NCBI GenBank assembly: GCA_000708835.1
Contig: DF237114.1
Location: forward strand, 62,001-126,000
DNA from: Klebsormidium nitens
Lineage: Eukaryota > Streptophyta > Klebsormidiophyceae > Klebsormidiales > Klebsormidiaceae
Length of the DNA stretch: 64,000 bases
Direction of reading: 5' to 3'
The translations under genes and the position numbers were made by a program. The notes under the pieces were generated by a model, which was not told where the DNA came from, searched no databases, and saw nothing but the letters and a program-made list of their open reading frames with translations. Positions 1-14,239 of this stretch are shown here, one piece after another; positions within the stretch are counted from its first letter, which is position 1, and every line of letters begins with the position of its first letter.

Positions 1-1660
1 TATCCTGAACGGCTGCGCTAAACGGAGCCATTGGAGGTGCTTGGGTTTGGCCTTAGAGCCTTTGAAAAGCAGTATAACCGTCTTACAACCGTCTTTTTCG
101 TGGCGACCTTTTGTGTATCGAAGTTCAAAAGTTAAGCTTGTCGCGTTGGCTGGCGGGGACCGGCTGTCGATCTAATTCTTGAAGTGGCTACCAATCGGGC
201 TGTCGCAGCTGTAGCTGCTTATAGGCTGATGGGCCAGCTAATTTTCACAGAACCTCAGAACAGCAGTTTCTGAGCCCGCACGTCTTGTGCTGTCGTAGAC
301 CTGGCACGTAGGATTTTGGTGTCGTTGAGTAAACATGTCCCGTTCCCGGTGACCTGTTTTCAGTCCAAATATCTGAAGGGCTCACCGGCCCGTAATCGAC
401 CAGCCGTAAGCCGGGGTTCTCTACGATATGACATAAAGGACTCACTAGCTCCAGAGGCTAGTAGACCCTTGAGAGTTCAAGCTTCGCAAAATGTGAAGCG
501 AGACTGCCAGCTTGGGTCGTCGGTGCATGGGTAAGCCGCGCGCGCGCCGGCCGTGGCGCGCTGCAACTGGGCGGCCGCGCGCACCGCTGGTCGCACCAAT
601 GGAAGTTGGCACTGGCTTGGCCCGCGTTTCGCCTCAAAGCGCCGCGCGCGCTCGGCTGCAGCAGCGCGCGGCGCGTGTGCGTTTTTTCAATGCATTAACG
701 GACTTCATAACGACGTTCGGGACCTATGGAGAGACGGTGCCATGTTGATGCAAAAGCAGCGTTTGCAGCATTGGCTACGTCGGCAGGCACGCGAGTGAGC
801 CTTTCTTGTATTTACTCAAATACCTTGTGGGCCGATTTAGCTACCGGATGAAAGCTCTCTGGGCCAAGGGAGGCAACGAGCTTGAGTATCTAGAACGGCT
901 GTGCCTAAACGCAGCCATTCCGGTTCGCCTTTGAGCCGCGAGTCGAACCCGCAATATTATTGCAACATGTTCAAGCTAGCAAACCGTCTAAACAGCACTG
1001 CTTTCCTTCTGACCTCTGAAAATTGTCAATCTGCCGTTGTAAGCCAGCGGTAATCATGGGCGTGCGTTCCACAGAACCTCCAACGTCTGCTTCTTCTCAG
1101 CCTGCACGTCTCCTACTGTCGTAGGGACGTAACCTACAGTAGATTCCTAGGGTTTTGTGGTTAGGAATTTCTATGGTGACCCGGTCGTTCTTCATTTGAA
1201 GGGCTCACCGGGGGAAACAGCGGCATAGTGCATGGGACCAGCAGTGACGCTATCCAGATTTGAACCAAGGCGACTGCCCATCAGATCTTGAGACTCTCGA
1301 GCAAGAGGCTTCTTTTTTGCAGATGTGAAATATGTGAAGCGAGCGTGCCAGCTGCGTGTCGCGGGTCCACTTGCGCGCGGCCGCTGCCGCGGCACACAGC
1401 AGCGGCCACGCACGGCGGCCAGCCGGGCGGTGAGTCCGCACCTCAACTTTTGCAAAAGTTTGCATTCGAAAGTCGAGGAGAACTTCTGAGGAGAACTTCG
1501 AGGAAACTTTTGAACTTGTGGAGAAAGTTGTTATTCTAGAGACATTTCTGGAAAGCATAAGGAGGTTCGAGACCGCATTACAGCTAGCAGCGCGCGGCGC
1601 GGGTGTGTTGCACCGGACGTTTACACCGTAACAGCACCTCATGAAGCGTTGCATCATGTT
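1..1660. repeat. Diverged tandem duplication, about 0.83 kb unit
   Basis: Short matching blocks occur in the same order in both halves. A GAACGGCTG..TAAACG block lies near 6 and again near 893. ACAGAACCTC lies near 247 and 1072. GAAGGGCTCACCGG lies near 374 and 1198. GTGAAGCGAG..TGCCAGCT lies near 491 and 1331. The offsets are about 824-887 bases, so this is an old duplication with indels. Both copies carry a GC-rich block of CGCG-type sequence towards the end. No coding potential was recognised. Confidence 0.55.
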
Positions 1661-4600
1661 CTGAATAGGTGACTCGCTTAACTTCTCTTACCTAGGGACT
1701 GGGCAGCCCTTCGGCCCCCCCGTCTCCTCCGTTTGAGGATTTTCTCCCCCATTAGGAACCAGTGGATCCTGGTCTGACCACTGGCGAGTGACCGACGTCG
1801 TTTTTTTACGCAGTCCTGGACTCCTTGCACAGCCTGCCGATACCCCTCCGATATTGCGAAGGTCGCTTTCGTGAATATGGATATGCCAGGAATTGGACTT
1901 GCGCGTGCCTTGACGTAGTCGGCCATCGGCAGTACGTCAAAGTCGAAAGAGCTTTGCGATGCCGGCCTGCGTATCTTAGCAGTCCTTTTACTCGTCTCTG
2001 TTTTTGTTTGCACGTATTGCCATTCTTAGGCGCGCGTTCGAACGTATAATGCTTCTTTGTTGGAAACATTTATTAAGCTATGATAGAAGGAGGTTTTCTG
2101 GCCGTTACAAAATACGAAGGCCAATGCAACTCGTCGTCCTACCACGTGGTATGAGCTGGCCTTTCTTTCTTTTCCCCCTTTTTCCATTCTTTCGTCTTAT
2201 GTATTTTGAGCACAGAGCGTCCTTGTGAGTAGGCCGGTGAGCGTGTTTTGTACGTTTATTAGTCCTTCAATGCGTATCGTCCTTCTTGCGCGATTTTCTT
2301 CCCCCTTGCTGATGGAAAGACACTTTTGTTGTGCGTTTTAGTTTCCCCAGTCAAATCAAGTAGAAGCGAAGCTTTCGACGTCAGCTAAATCCGCAGTCTG
2401 CTTTGAGAGTTTCTCGATCTCATGACCTTCTGTGGACATCTTCCGCGAAGAATTTTGCCCAAGTGCGGCTTTACGTTGCTTCGTCTTTCAAGGCAGTGAT
2501 GGACAAAAGCCTTCGCCTGGCCATGCATACAGTGGCCAAGAGGATCGTGACGCCAAAAATGTTCCCAAGCCAGGTTCTAGAATCAGTTTGTTTTAAAGGG
2601 ATCTGGAGCAATGAAGCTCCACTTTACCGTTTTTCAATTTACCGCTAGGCACCTCTGCTGGCTTCTTCTGTTCCGACTCACGTCAATACAAGCCAAATCC
2701 CTGAGCCGCCCGCTTCTTGATCAAATTTCAAAAAGTGCTTTAGCCTGGGGTTTCGAATATTGTGAAACATCCCTCTTAAGAACCTAGATTCTCGTGCGCG
2801 CACAGTCATCTGTCCAACGAGACGCCTCAGGACGACTGCGCTTTTACTTTTTGTGTTCTGCATTTATGATGCTTCAATGGCACCCCTATCTTTTTCGAAT
2901 TTCTACCGAAGGGCAGTAGCGAGCGTGGAGCTGTGTCTTGGGTTCAGTACGAGAACCGTGGGGGCCTTTAGATCAGCAGCAGGGTGATCCATTGGATGGC
3001 CGCAGGAAGTCAAAACGGGGCGGCTCCCTCGAGTCACCTCTCTTTTTCCCAAAGGATTGTCATCTTACCCTCACTTTATGGTCGCCAGGAAGGCAAAGGT
3101 AGTAGGCTGTAATGGAAGAAGCGTCTCGAATGCTATCTTGCATTAGAAAGCCGTTCAACCGTCACGATCGGCCCGGGCAAACACTCGAACAGCGCGCGCC
3201 CCGCCGCGCGCATTCTGCACATGCGGCCGCGGCGCTTTGCCCTTTTCATTGGCGGCCTACTCGAATCTGCCTTGTGGCTCCGCCTTCAACGACTGGTTTA
3301 CTGGGCACTGATGTTGAGAAGTACGAATTGCGATAGTGTTCGCATAAAATCATAGTCCATGTGCTTCTCTGAGCCACTTTTTCCAGGATTTGTTCTTGCA
3401 TGCGCCTGATCTTGCTTTCACCTGATGTCAACAGCTGGGCGAGATTTCTTGATGTTTCTATTGGCTGCTTCAGGATGCAGTCACGCATGGAAAGAGCTGA
3501 CAAAAAGAAGAGCCTAACTGAGGAGCGGGCTTCGAATAACCGGTTCAAAGTACTCGCACATGTTCAAGCTTACTCAGCTAACCAGATGTGAGAATTTTGT
3601 ATCCATCAGATTGGCCGGCTTTATATTTCAACTCAGTTCTGAATGTACCCAGCGCAAGTTCACCTTAAAATACTATCAGATGGGTCGTAGACGCGAACCT
3701 GATCCGATATTCCTTTGGGAAGATCGACGCGGCCACTGGCAATGCGCGTTTGTAACGGTGAGATAGCTCATTGGATATATAATTTGCTCCACGTGCTATG
3801 CAGCATCACATGGCTTCGAGAACCGTATCCCGGCACACCCAAGAACTTTGTACTACGATGTTGCAAATCTGCAGGGGCCGCCTTCGCAGACATGTCTCTT
3901 TCCTCCCCACATTCTGTGCCCCAAAGTTCCTGCCGGCTGAGCGGAAGACGGGGATTAGACGGAGTATGGGACACGAGCCTTGATTTCAAGAATGATCGTG
4001 AGAAAGCTTTTCGTGCTGGAAAAGAAGGACACACCGCTCTTCCGGATGGCAAAAAGTGGCAGCTAAAGTGGTACTGGAACAAGCTGTGTCAATGCCTTGA
4101 GTCGGTCGTTACTTTGCTTTCTGCTAAGTGGGCATCGTTCAGAAAAGTGGGACCTGAGTCTCTTTCGAGTCTAGTCGCAAAACTAATCTAAAAGACCCGT
4201 CGGTATCTCTGCCATATTCATACGCAGCACCTGCCTTAGGTCCTGATGGGCATGCTTCGTCCTGCTTAAGCGACTTTTCGCTTCCGTGAGCCTTGTTTTC
4301 AACCAGCCCTCCACCTTCGTCTAGATACCCACAGAGAAACAGCCTGAGGGGCTTTGAGACATGGCATTTTAAGCAGTGAAAGAAGCCGAAATGGCTGATC
4401 CTGACCCGATCAGGTTGAGTGCTTCCTCTGCACAGTCTCAACCATCTCGGATTGAGTTCTCTTCCATGGACACATTCAAAAAGACGTCGTTTCCCTAGTG
4501 CATGCCCCTCAAAGAACGCTCCAGAGAGCCGTCTCGCATCGTGGGCGTTACGCTTTGTAGGGATGTCACCTTCTTACGTCATCGTGCAGTACCCTCTCGA

Positions 4601-7600
4601 TCATTCTCAGGAGCCAAATCCGCTTATTTGATTCCAGATTCGCTGGCATACATCACGATTGCGTAATGCCTGTCGACTCGGTGGGTACGGGTCCCATTTT
4701 GGTCCGTCGAATCACTGCGCTCAGACACCTCGGGCCCGATGTTGGCACCGCTGAGTATATAGCAGACGAATAGGCTCCGAAAACAGAGGTTCGTGTACCT
4801 TTGTATACATGTCGGCTAGGAAGTTCGCGGCTGGCTGCCAAGGCCACTGAAATTCTGCGTTGTTGAGCCGCCCGAGCCGCCGGTCTTTGAAGGCCTCATG
4901 AAACAATCGTCTCAGCCCAGATTTCGTGAAGCCATGTGTTTCGGGCCGAGGGTTGAGCTTTACCTGTGCCCATGAAGCTTGTTCTCAGTCAAAAGATATG
5001 ATTCCCAGAGGCAAAAATGAAGCCAGCCTGTGACTTAGAGAGCAAGAAGCGGGCAAGTGGGCGTGAATCTCTGACAAGGGTTCTGAAACTAAACAGCCGT
5101 GTCGCGAAAGTCTTCAACGTGTGGTGCAAATTTCGGCACGGTTCACTTGATGACGTGCATCTTTCTGCGCGTTCCGTACGGGTTCTGTGAAGGTCTGTGG
5201 GCGCCGTTTCAGCGTTGCGGATTCAGCCCTTGAGTTGTATTCCGGCCGGGCTCTCGCTCATATTATTTTCAAATGACGTACGTCACACTTGCTCGATGAT
5301 GCAGTGGAAATAGATAAGGAAAGAACTTTTGAGTGTGCTGTGTTTGATTATTGACGAGTCCCTCTTTCAGCTCCGTTGATTCTAACATCTTCGAAGTTGG
5401 GATCTCATGTATCCTGTTTCGATAGTTCCAGGCGCTGATGATAGACACAACGGCCGCCTTATCCGCAGCCAGTGATGTATGCTGTGCTTAGTTCAGAGCC
5501 GGTTTTACATGTCGCCCGCAAGAAAGGTACCACCAAAATCCATGTTTTTTGATGTGTGCTTTGGTCTTTTGCTTTTTTGTTGACACTCGTTGCATGGAAC
5601 TTGGATAGGACGGGAAAGGATGTCTTGGATCGTCAGACTGCCGCTCATTTGCACAGCTTGGCGTTCCCTTCACGAAGCACTGTTTCTAGTGCCGTTATTG
5701 AGAACAGTCAACCGAGAAGGCAATGACTGGTGTATGTCTACACTCGATGCTTTCGGGAAGCCAGCAAGCTTTGCTCCAGGGAGCCGATACCAATTGCAGC
5801 ACGTCATGATCCGTCAAGAACCCTTTCTCGAAGATTTGAAAGCTTCTACTTAGAGCTGAACCGATGAATCGTGGGAACTGCGTCAAGAATTAACTTGGTA
5901 GCTAGTTTACAGCCCGTGTTCTTGTTTCATTCTCTCGACTGTCCCGTGTGGCAGAAGTGTCGAGATAAGGTTAATCTGTTTGTGTCGCTGTACAACACAC
6001 AACCTTCGAAATATACTGGGCGCTCGGATCAAGCGACGAATCTTCGTTTCCCTGAGCCCGTTCTTCCTGGGGTCCTTTCTTCAATTGATTATCGGGGCGC
6101 CCACGATCATTCAGGAGGTGTGTTTCGCAGGGCCCCGTCACCCTGTTTTTTTTGAGCTGCCAGCGATACGGTGCACACTGCAAAGTCCGGCTTAACGGAC
6201 CCTCCAAGGAACGAAAGAACGATGGTTGAACGGATTGCTTGGCAAGTGAGTTGATTCCAGGGTATTTCCATTCGCTTTGCATGGAGAGCCATGCATATCC
6301 CTTTGACGAAGTCACGCCATCTTCATCTTTTATGGGCTTACGTACAGCTCGGCAACACTCTTTGAACTTTTTGGTGTTCTAGCTATGAGGAGGAGGACGC
6401 CTGGTCTGCATCTGGCCGACTATCTATAGGGGCCATTCTCCAGGCGTACGTTCGGCTGAAGCTGCAAATGCATTGCAATAATACATTGGTCATGTTCCGT
6501 GCAGAAAAACATATAGGTAGGGTATCGTTTCCGACTCTCGGTGCACTATAGAGAATTGGATGGACGGCAGTGATGGGCAAAGCGCCTGCTGAAGGATCCT
6601 TCATTGGCGATGAAGTACACCCCTTGTGCTTGTCCGGCCATCGTTGCTCTCTTCTACGCTGGATAAAGCTTCCCAGAAAACCTAAGATTGCCCGGACCAT
6701 GTTGATTCTTCTGTGCTGCTTGAAGCGGCGTTTTATACAAACTTAGCCTCAGCAACGGGGGCCTCTTTCGTGTACACTATCACCCAGTTGTCTGCGAGAC
6801 TTGCATAAGCGGGTCTTTTAGCATGATATGAGTTGGGACTCTAGCAACTCGAAATTGAACTTGGATTAAGGAGCATTGGAGAGCCTGGGCCCCGGATCTG
6901 GGCGCTATAATGTTATCGCTTTAAAGCAGATAAGCACTCCAGAGTGCAGGTTCAAACTTTTGTGCAAAATTGTACCGTGCCTCGCGGGCTGGCTCCTCAA
7001 AGGCTCTCAACGAATACGGTGTTCAGGTCTAATAAGCGTTGGAGTTGGCGGTCGCGGGGGCTCGCCAAAACAGGGGCCGGTAATTCTTTCGGCACACGCG
7101 AACAATCTACGTAGACAGCTGAACTCAAGCTGAGTAAATTCTAGCGGCGCCAGGATTTGAAAGACTGCCATCATTTCTTCAGCGCAGTGGGTTCCCCAAG
7201 CTCCTGTCTGGCTCGTCGCTTTCTTGTGGGCAGGCCGACTTCATTTCATTCAAATCGTAGTGCCAAATTAATATCCAGGACAGCACTGATACTACATTTT
7301 ATCCGTTCCAATACTGAGGATCGTGCGCGCGTGTACCGCGCGCATGAGCTGGGATCGCGCGCACCCATCCCGAGTGCGGCGGGCGGAGCGCGCCGAGCGC
7401 GCGCGCGTGAAGCAACTAGAACTTTACGGCACGCACTTCCTGGCTGTTCCCGCTCCTCAGCGCGCGAGCGCGCGGCCGCCTTAAAAGGGCGTGCGCGGGG
7501 GCTTGGCATCAAGCGTAGCGGCATTGTGCGCATGCCACACTTGCTCTAACCTTCATTGGCCCTCGAGATGCCCCTCGTACTTCTTTTTGTCAACAATGAT

Positions 7601-10600
7601 CGATGACGCGTGCGGCCAGGACGAACCGGGTGCTCACTTCAAAAGTGGGCGATATCTTATGAAATGCCAGCCCGGAGACTTTCTCCATCGTGCGCTGGTC
7701 CTCAAACTTGTCACTACCTTAGAAAATACTGATTTGAAGCGGAAACCTTGGAGCTTTCTACCTTGGGAAGTTTGTTGAGGACTGCCCATATCGTGTGAAA
7801 GAACGGTGCCTAAACGCCGCTTTGGGCCCTTGTCGGGATGTATATTATCACTTGTATGTTTTTGAGTCGTCTGTGATTGGGCAAGGATGTGCAAAATCCG
7901 GCGCCTGGAGTCATCTGTAATTGACAGGATGCGTCGGTCATCGTTTTTTGAGCCCTCTCGGCGTAAAGTGACAAGCTCTTGAACACAACGGAATTTGGAA
8001 GGGGAGCGTCAATGCTAGCAAATGTTGTTTGTGAGACACTCCAACATTGATTGTACAAGCAAAGTAGAACTCTCGCCGAGCCTCTTTATTATACGTTGAG
8101 TGAGCTCGCTACACGACTTTCTCTGTGCTGGGCATAGTCTGAAGCGCTGTGATTGCATGTCCGGTGAAGGCTGCTGATCCAAAGTCGTCCCGTTAGATCC
8201 GTTTCATTTCAAGGCTTCGAATCCTTTAATGGGCACTACGGGGCGCCAGCTCACTTGTAGATTGTAGTTTGCCAGATCGCTGGACGCTTGCGGCTTGCCC
8301 CCGGCTTGCATGTGAGCCGTCATAATCGGTCGACTCGATTCTTTTGCAGCCACGCCACCCGTTGTTCAGGATCTGCCAAACTGCGTCCATTTCGAGCTGA
8401 AGACTTGCTCAGACTGTAAGGATCGAACTAGAAGGAAGATTACAATGGAGTAGAAGTCAAAGTCTTAACAATTTTATCAGCAGGGTCGAAACGACTGCTT
8501 TCCATCGATTCAGGTCCAAACTTACAGGCGATTATGGAATGGTACATCTAAGATTGGCTGCCTTAAGGCTCGGCCAGAACAAAGAGGCTCCCTTGATATG
8601 CCACGTACTTTAAGGGGAAGAGCTCCTTACGGCAAACTCAGGCAGCGCTAAAACGTGAAGACTATCATCTTATAACTAGTGTGAGTTATCTTGACGGCGC
8701 TTTCGCGGGCTCTTACCCAGCTTTCTGAACAGGCTTGCTGCATATCCGGCCGCAAAGATAAGTACGCAGATCTGACACCAGGACTTTCACGGTCCCAAAG
8801 CATCCTATAAAATGGAGCGCGCGCGCACGATCCGCTGATCATATTGACTGGCGGGCATGAAACGTTGCACCAACCCATGCAGTGCGGGGGCGCGGTAAAG
8901 AACCGTTTGTCGGTCTGGATACCGGAATCTTGGACTAGTTGGCTTCTTACAGTTGTTTGAGAAGCTTGCGCGCGGCCAACTTATATGCATGCGGCCGGCC
9001 TCGGCTTCGACCGCGGCGCAAAACCAGTTACTTGCATTCCGAATTCTCTTCTCGTCCTGCTCTTTCTGCTGTCCAAAACAGCAGTCAGTGATCTACCACG
9101 CGGCAAGGACGAGTAAGTGCTCGCTTGAAGATGCGGCGAGCCCAGGTCGTGATGTTTGCAGGCAGTGGCCCCGAGCCGTCTCGGAAGTTCTCCTATTTTG
9201 TCGCTCGTTCTTCTCGACGTTGCTCTTGATCTCGAGGACGATTAGACTAGAGCTTCTTGCCTTCCAGGGTATCTTGAGGAAAGTTCAAAGGGCCTTAAGA
9301 GCAGTGCCATTTGCTGATTGTTGCTCTTGGTAAGGCCCCTTCCTCCGCTCAAAACCGTTTGGCAAGCCCGGCGATTTCTCAGCCGTGCCGCCGGCAAGGA
9401 TCTGCTGCAAGCGACGGCGACTGCCGAAATTTTCATGACTCGGGCACGAGCGCTCTGAGAGGAAGCTTCGTCAGCTTTCCGCATAAATCTAAACATATCT
9501 TGCAGGAACGAAAACTTACATATGACGGCAGTAGTGGCAGCAGTTACATGTTCTTTGAGCGGATCGCTTTTATAACGGCGAAAGGGGCCCCGGGCGATCT
9601 CGCACGTTCTAGGAATTGGTTATCTCTTCCAATTCGACCTTGTGATACAGGCTTACTCTGTACCACGCAATCTGGTTAGCGATTTTCATATATGGTCGTC
9701 GACAGATTATGGGTGCTGAATCAAGAAAATCTACTTTTGTGTTAGCAAAGAATGTGTTTGAAACTAGCGGACATGATGCGCCATGCTCACTTGCAAAAAG
9801 TAGATCTTGCACTTAGTGGTTGCGCTCGGCGGTACGTTTTACTTCGACGGTCGTGCCATCGAACATGCATCCTTGTCTGCCACGTAGAAAGCTCTCTCTC
9901 CACGCGAGCTTCATCAAAATTCAGGCGATGATGTTGACTCCATGATTGGTTGCTGGAAGGCGCGACCAGACAATTTCATCATACTCGAGAGGCCGTTACT
10001 CCGAAGACGACTCTGTTACGGCGGGTGCGTGTACGCCGCAGACCGTTTCAAATATGGTGACGTCACGGGGTGGGAAAACACCCCAAACGCGTTCCAATCC
10101 ATTTAGCCCACTCGCTTGAAATTTTTCTCACCAGAATCATACCAGGAACATAAAATTGTTTGATCAGATTCGCCTTGGCATGTCGAGAAGTCCTTCGGCC
10201 GCGCAAAATCTGGGCTGATCCACGTGTCCGAGATGCGATACGATTCGGACAATGGACTTCCCGAGCCACAACGTCGTGCGTCTGCTGCCAGATAGGAACT
10301 GTTTTGCAAGAACGCTGCTCCTGAGCCGGCTTGTGAGGGCCGACACTGGTTCTGTTTCAATCCCTGAGAAGCTCGTGGCAACCGAGGATGACAACATTGG
10401 GCTGTTCTTCGTTTCACGGTAAAAAACTTTTCAGAGCACCCTTCTCTTCGTATGCATGCATGCGTGCCACTGCGGCAACTGCAAAAGTGTTAGCGCAATT
10501 TTGTAGCTTAATTGTTCAAGGGCGTGTAAATTCTTGGGTTCTTCGCGTCCTACTTGATGTATTTTGGTTCGAACTTTTCTCTCACTTAATGCTTCACGTA

Positions 10601-10633
10601 CCAAGTAGGACACGAAGTCTCAGTCTCTCAAGG
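1..10633. other. Gene-poor region with degenerate repeats
   Basis: I find no open frame, splice-compatible exon chain or known protein motif here that I would call a gene. The longest open frame, about 158 codons near 3715-4191 on +, matches nothing I know and is close to what chance gives in this much sequence. What can be seen is repetitive: a diverged tandem duplication at 1-1660, and short islands rich in CGCG within less GC-rich DNA at about 540-680, 1370-1440, 3195-3240, 7320-7500 and 8815-9010. The motif GGTGCCTAAACGC-like at 7803-7816 resembles motifs inside the tandem duplication, which suggests dispersed old copies of one repeat family. Small genes with micro-exons could still be hidden here. 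Confidence 0.6.
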
Positions 10634-11702
10634 ATGTCTAGGCTGCTGCGATTTACACCCCTGTTGATTGCGAGAATTCCCGCATATGAACCAGCAAGTG
10701 AGATTTTGCAATTGGGCCGTAGTAGTTCTCAACTTGCCCTCGATCATCTTCATACTCCCACTCTTTCTTGCATTCGATGGGGGCAGCGACAGAGCTTCGA
10801 TTGGAAGAGGCTGCGGCTTGATGGCCAAAGATGGTACCGCTCGCTTCCACGGAGCCGTCTCGACATTCGCAAGAGGACAGTACCTGAGAAGTATAGGTCT
10901 ATATGAGTATTCCACGTACCGACCATGTTTGAGCCACAGCAGTCACGTGCACCAACTGGAAGAGCTGCACTCTATTAGGTGAGTTGACAGGATCTTATAC
11001 CGACGTCAGATTGTACGGTAAGTCCGGTTTGCTTCCTGCGCCAGCTCTCTACTGATTCTGATCGCGCAAGGTCCCGCAAGCGAGAACTTCCGCTGGCCAG
11101 AAAAAGGACTCTTCCTGCTGTACATGCTCGTGTTTGCCAGCACCCTAGTCCGTCTGCTTCTTACCGGCCCCGCGGGTTAGTGCTTGTGCCCTAGTCACAC
11201 AGCAAACCAAGGCCCGGGCTGCCCATCTGAAAAGCTGTGCGGCAAATGCATGCCCTTGATAATGCAGCCCAAAATCAGTCTCCTCCAGGTCTCCATTATT
11301 GCAGTGTTCTCAGAACAAAGTTTAAATCGGTCGTTCGTGGGCAAGGAAGAGCAGTCCGTGAGTTGCCGGGCTCTCATTATCGGCGTGGTTTCTCTTTCTC
11401 GAGCCCTTAAGAAAAGGTCTGATCTGACCGTAATAGAAATTCGACTGTTTCTACAGATCCATTTATGGAGGTCAGAGAACCCTTGTGAAGCACTTGTCCG
11501 TGCAACACCCTTTGGCAGTTACCGTACATGATAGTAAGCATAGTTGCATGAGCTAGGATCGCTCCAAAAAATTATCACGGTCGCTGGATCGTCGCTAGTA
11601 CTTGGTTTTGCAGCTCTCTCAGGGGCACTTGGCTTCAAAGTGTTGAGTAATCAGAGGCACGCAATTTGCGTACCAACTTGTCGACATAAACTCCACGGGT
11701 AG
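10634..11702 (+). CDS. Possible small membrane protein, four exons (unrecognised)
   Basis: This is a candidate only. Four segments join in compatible phases: 10634-10697, 10991-11017, 11071-11175 and 11557-11702, giving 113 residues. The first three ends have good donors (GTGAGA, GTAAGT, GTTAGT) and all joins are phase 1. The predicted protein begins with a short basic, hydrophobic stretch (MSRLLRFTPLLIARI) that could be an organelle-targeting helix. It then has two hydrophobic segments, one containing LFLLYMLVFASTLVRLLL and one containing VAGSSLVLGFAALSGALGF, as in a small two-span membrane protein. The acceptor before exon 4 is weak. A stronger in-frame acceptor at about 11615 (TTTTGCAG) would shorten the last exon and remove part of the second span. 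I recognise no family. The 9-codon second exon and lack of homology make this uncertain. Confidence 0.3.
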
Positions 11703-13198
11703 AGCTCGAAAATGTCTTTCGGTTGTCGTTAATATAGTGTTCACCTCCTTTCGGTTCGTGTGGCCGCGGCAACTGGCAGAAAGGGCTGGTGTGTCCGCGG
11801 GATTGCAGAAAGTGCCCGCGAAACCTTCCGATCAGACTTGGTATATCCGAGCAACTGCTTCCTTTTCGCGAATCAAGATTTCACTTGCTTTTGTCTCACT
11901 CACTTCTCTTTTCGGCAAGCCGTCAACGGATAGCAGGCTATGAAGTGATGTGGGCCGCCTGCGTAATTGCTCGCGCAACAACCTTCACACTCAACGTTGC
12001 TGAGCCTTGATCGATGCAGTTTAACTTCTGCCCCCAATCACTTACTGATCTATCTGGCAAATCAAAGCTGGAGAAAGCTGTCGGTATGGGCAGTACCTGA
12101 CGGAGCTCTGGCTTGAAGAGACCGCTCGGACCGTAAGCACTTTAGCGAAGGAACTCGATCTCACAATCGCTATGCCCACGTGACGACGTTCATCAGAAAG
12201 CCGGCTCAAGAGAGTGGCCCGTCGATTTGGGCAGGGTTTAGGTCTGGGCAAAAAACAAACTTAAGTCACAGAATGTTGATCTAGCGGGACCTGCCTGCGC
12301 CCGCGCGCGCTGCAGCTGCGCCCGCGGCGAAGGCATTTGCAGTCCTACAGTAGCTTCTATGCCACCATCCGCAGAAGCTTCCATTGTAACTAAGTCGATC
12401 GGAAGGCAATCTCATTCTATCGGTGTCAACTTTGGGCATCTGACTCAATGCTTTGCAGCAGAGCGTTGCGTCGTGAATTCAAAGGTTTGCGCCGGGTGGA
12501 TAGACTGCTGGATGAAGCTTGTCGATATTGATCCAGTGAAGCGCAAACATTTGGTATTAGTAAATCACGTCTTACGGTAGTTGGTTGAAGCTTGTGGTCA
12601 GAGGATTCCCTGGTCTGAAGATTTTTGGAATGTCAGCGCAGGTTGTCAAAGGCCGTGTTTATGCAACTCCGCTTGCGCAGCCCTTTTCGCAATCTGGGTA
12701 GTCAGGTTGTCTTGAGGCTACTCTAAAAGACTTTTCAAAGCCGGCTTTTGTCTTGGGACCGCTTTGCACGTTAAATAACATCCGCTCAAATACTGGCGAT
12801 GACGACTCTCGCAACGGCTGCATCATATATAGCCATAACTGGGAGATTCTGAATAGAAGCCAGAGACTTGTATTCCTCCTTTGTGTCTAACCACATATAT
12901 ACTTGAAGCAGGATTGAGGCCTTCTGTGCCCCTCCTCCCAAACCCTCGAGCGTCGCTTGAGTGAGTCCTCTTAGTGGAAGCATCATCCTCACAAAGCACA
13001 CGGAACTGTTCCCGCTCGCTCGAGCGGGACTAGTAGTGCTAAACGAACTCTCCAACAGCTTTCAGTCTAAAGTAGACTAATCCCTCCCCACCAAGCTTGA
13101 TAATGTGTTCTTTGCATATCTGGCTATGATCAGACGTTCTCGTCAACCTGTGCGATCCGGCGCTCTGACAAGGCATGAAGAGTTTCATTCCGGCACTT

Positions 13199-13250
13199 TA
13201 TACTTATACTTCATATACTTTATATACGTTATATACTTTATACTTTATCG
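13199..13250. repeat. TATACTT-type microsatellite
   Basis: This is an imperfect short tandem repeat of TATACTT/TATATAC units, with no coding meaning. Confidence 0.8.
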
Positions 13251-14239
13251 CAGCCCACGTGCTAAGCCCGAACGGCAATTGGGATCTAGCACCGATTATA
13301 AAGCATACTTTTTCCGGCCACTTGAATCCTCAGATTGTACATGCCATCTGCTCTCAGATATCCCCAGAGCTCCAGTCGGGCCCCTCAAAGCAGTCAACTT
13401 CCGTTTGATTCGGGCCACGCTATGATGAATCTGCAGCCTTTTCTGTGCTTCGGGTTCATGCAAGTTTTCAAAGTCTTCGCTGTTCGTGATTATACATGCA
13501 GACGTCGATGTTGTGGGATCGGAGAGAGGAGTTTTGGCGGATATCCACGGGCTATGATGAGCAGACTGTGCTTGCCAGCGTGTGTTCTGCTCGCACGAGG
13601 CTTTTCCTTCGTCACTCAGCTTTCCGCGATCGGTTGCCTCTGATCAGAAGCGACTTTTTTACCAAAGGTCGCAAGTGTGCCTAATTGGAGCATCTTGCAG
13701 ATCGATGACGTTTTAAGACAAACCAAAGCGACGCTCCTTTCTGAGCCGTAGGAACTCAATGGAAACTGGTTTTGCGCGGGTTCCGCCAACAATCAGACTT
13801 ACCCAAAGTGAAGGAATTTTCTGTCGTGGCAAATCAGCTGCGGAACGGGGCCAGAATAACCAGAGGGTTACTTCTCTGGAGCAAGATGCCATGTCTAGTC
13901 TGCTCTGATTTTAGCAAGCCGCCATGTACTGAAGTGTGCTTTCAAGCTTGAAAAAGCTTCTTTTTGCGGCCTGCTTTACCGGCCTCTGTTTTTCGGAAGG
14001 GTTCTCTTGCCAGCTACATGGCTAAGGACTTCAGTTTACATATTCCAGAAGTTTGCGGACCTCATATATCGAAAATGGGTGCGAAAAGCTGCACGCAGAA
14101 GCCGTCAACAAATGCTCGGACTGGTAAGAGGGGAGTGGCGCGCGCATGGATTTCTGTCGCTTTAGTGGGCGATGAGGAGCCCTCCACAACGGTTGCTTTG
14201 ACCGCAGCCATGATGCAGGAGCCGCCTCCGTCAAGTCGG

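Noticed and set aside
943-960. GAGTCGAACC word resembling a tRNA T-loop
   Set aside because: No acceptor, D or anticodon arms fold around it on either strand.
3715-4191. Open frame of about 158 codons on +, near DFKNDREKAFRAGKEGH
   Set aside because: It has no known motif and no splice partners. Its length is near what chance gives over six frames of 64 kb. Some amino-acid runs look protein-like, but this is not enough to call.
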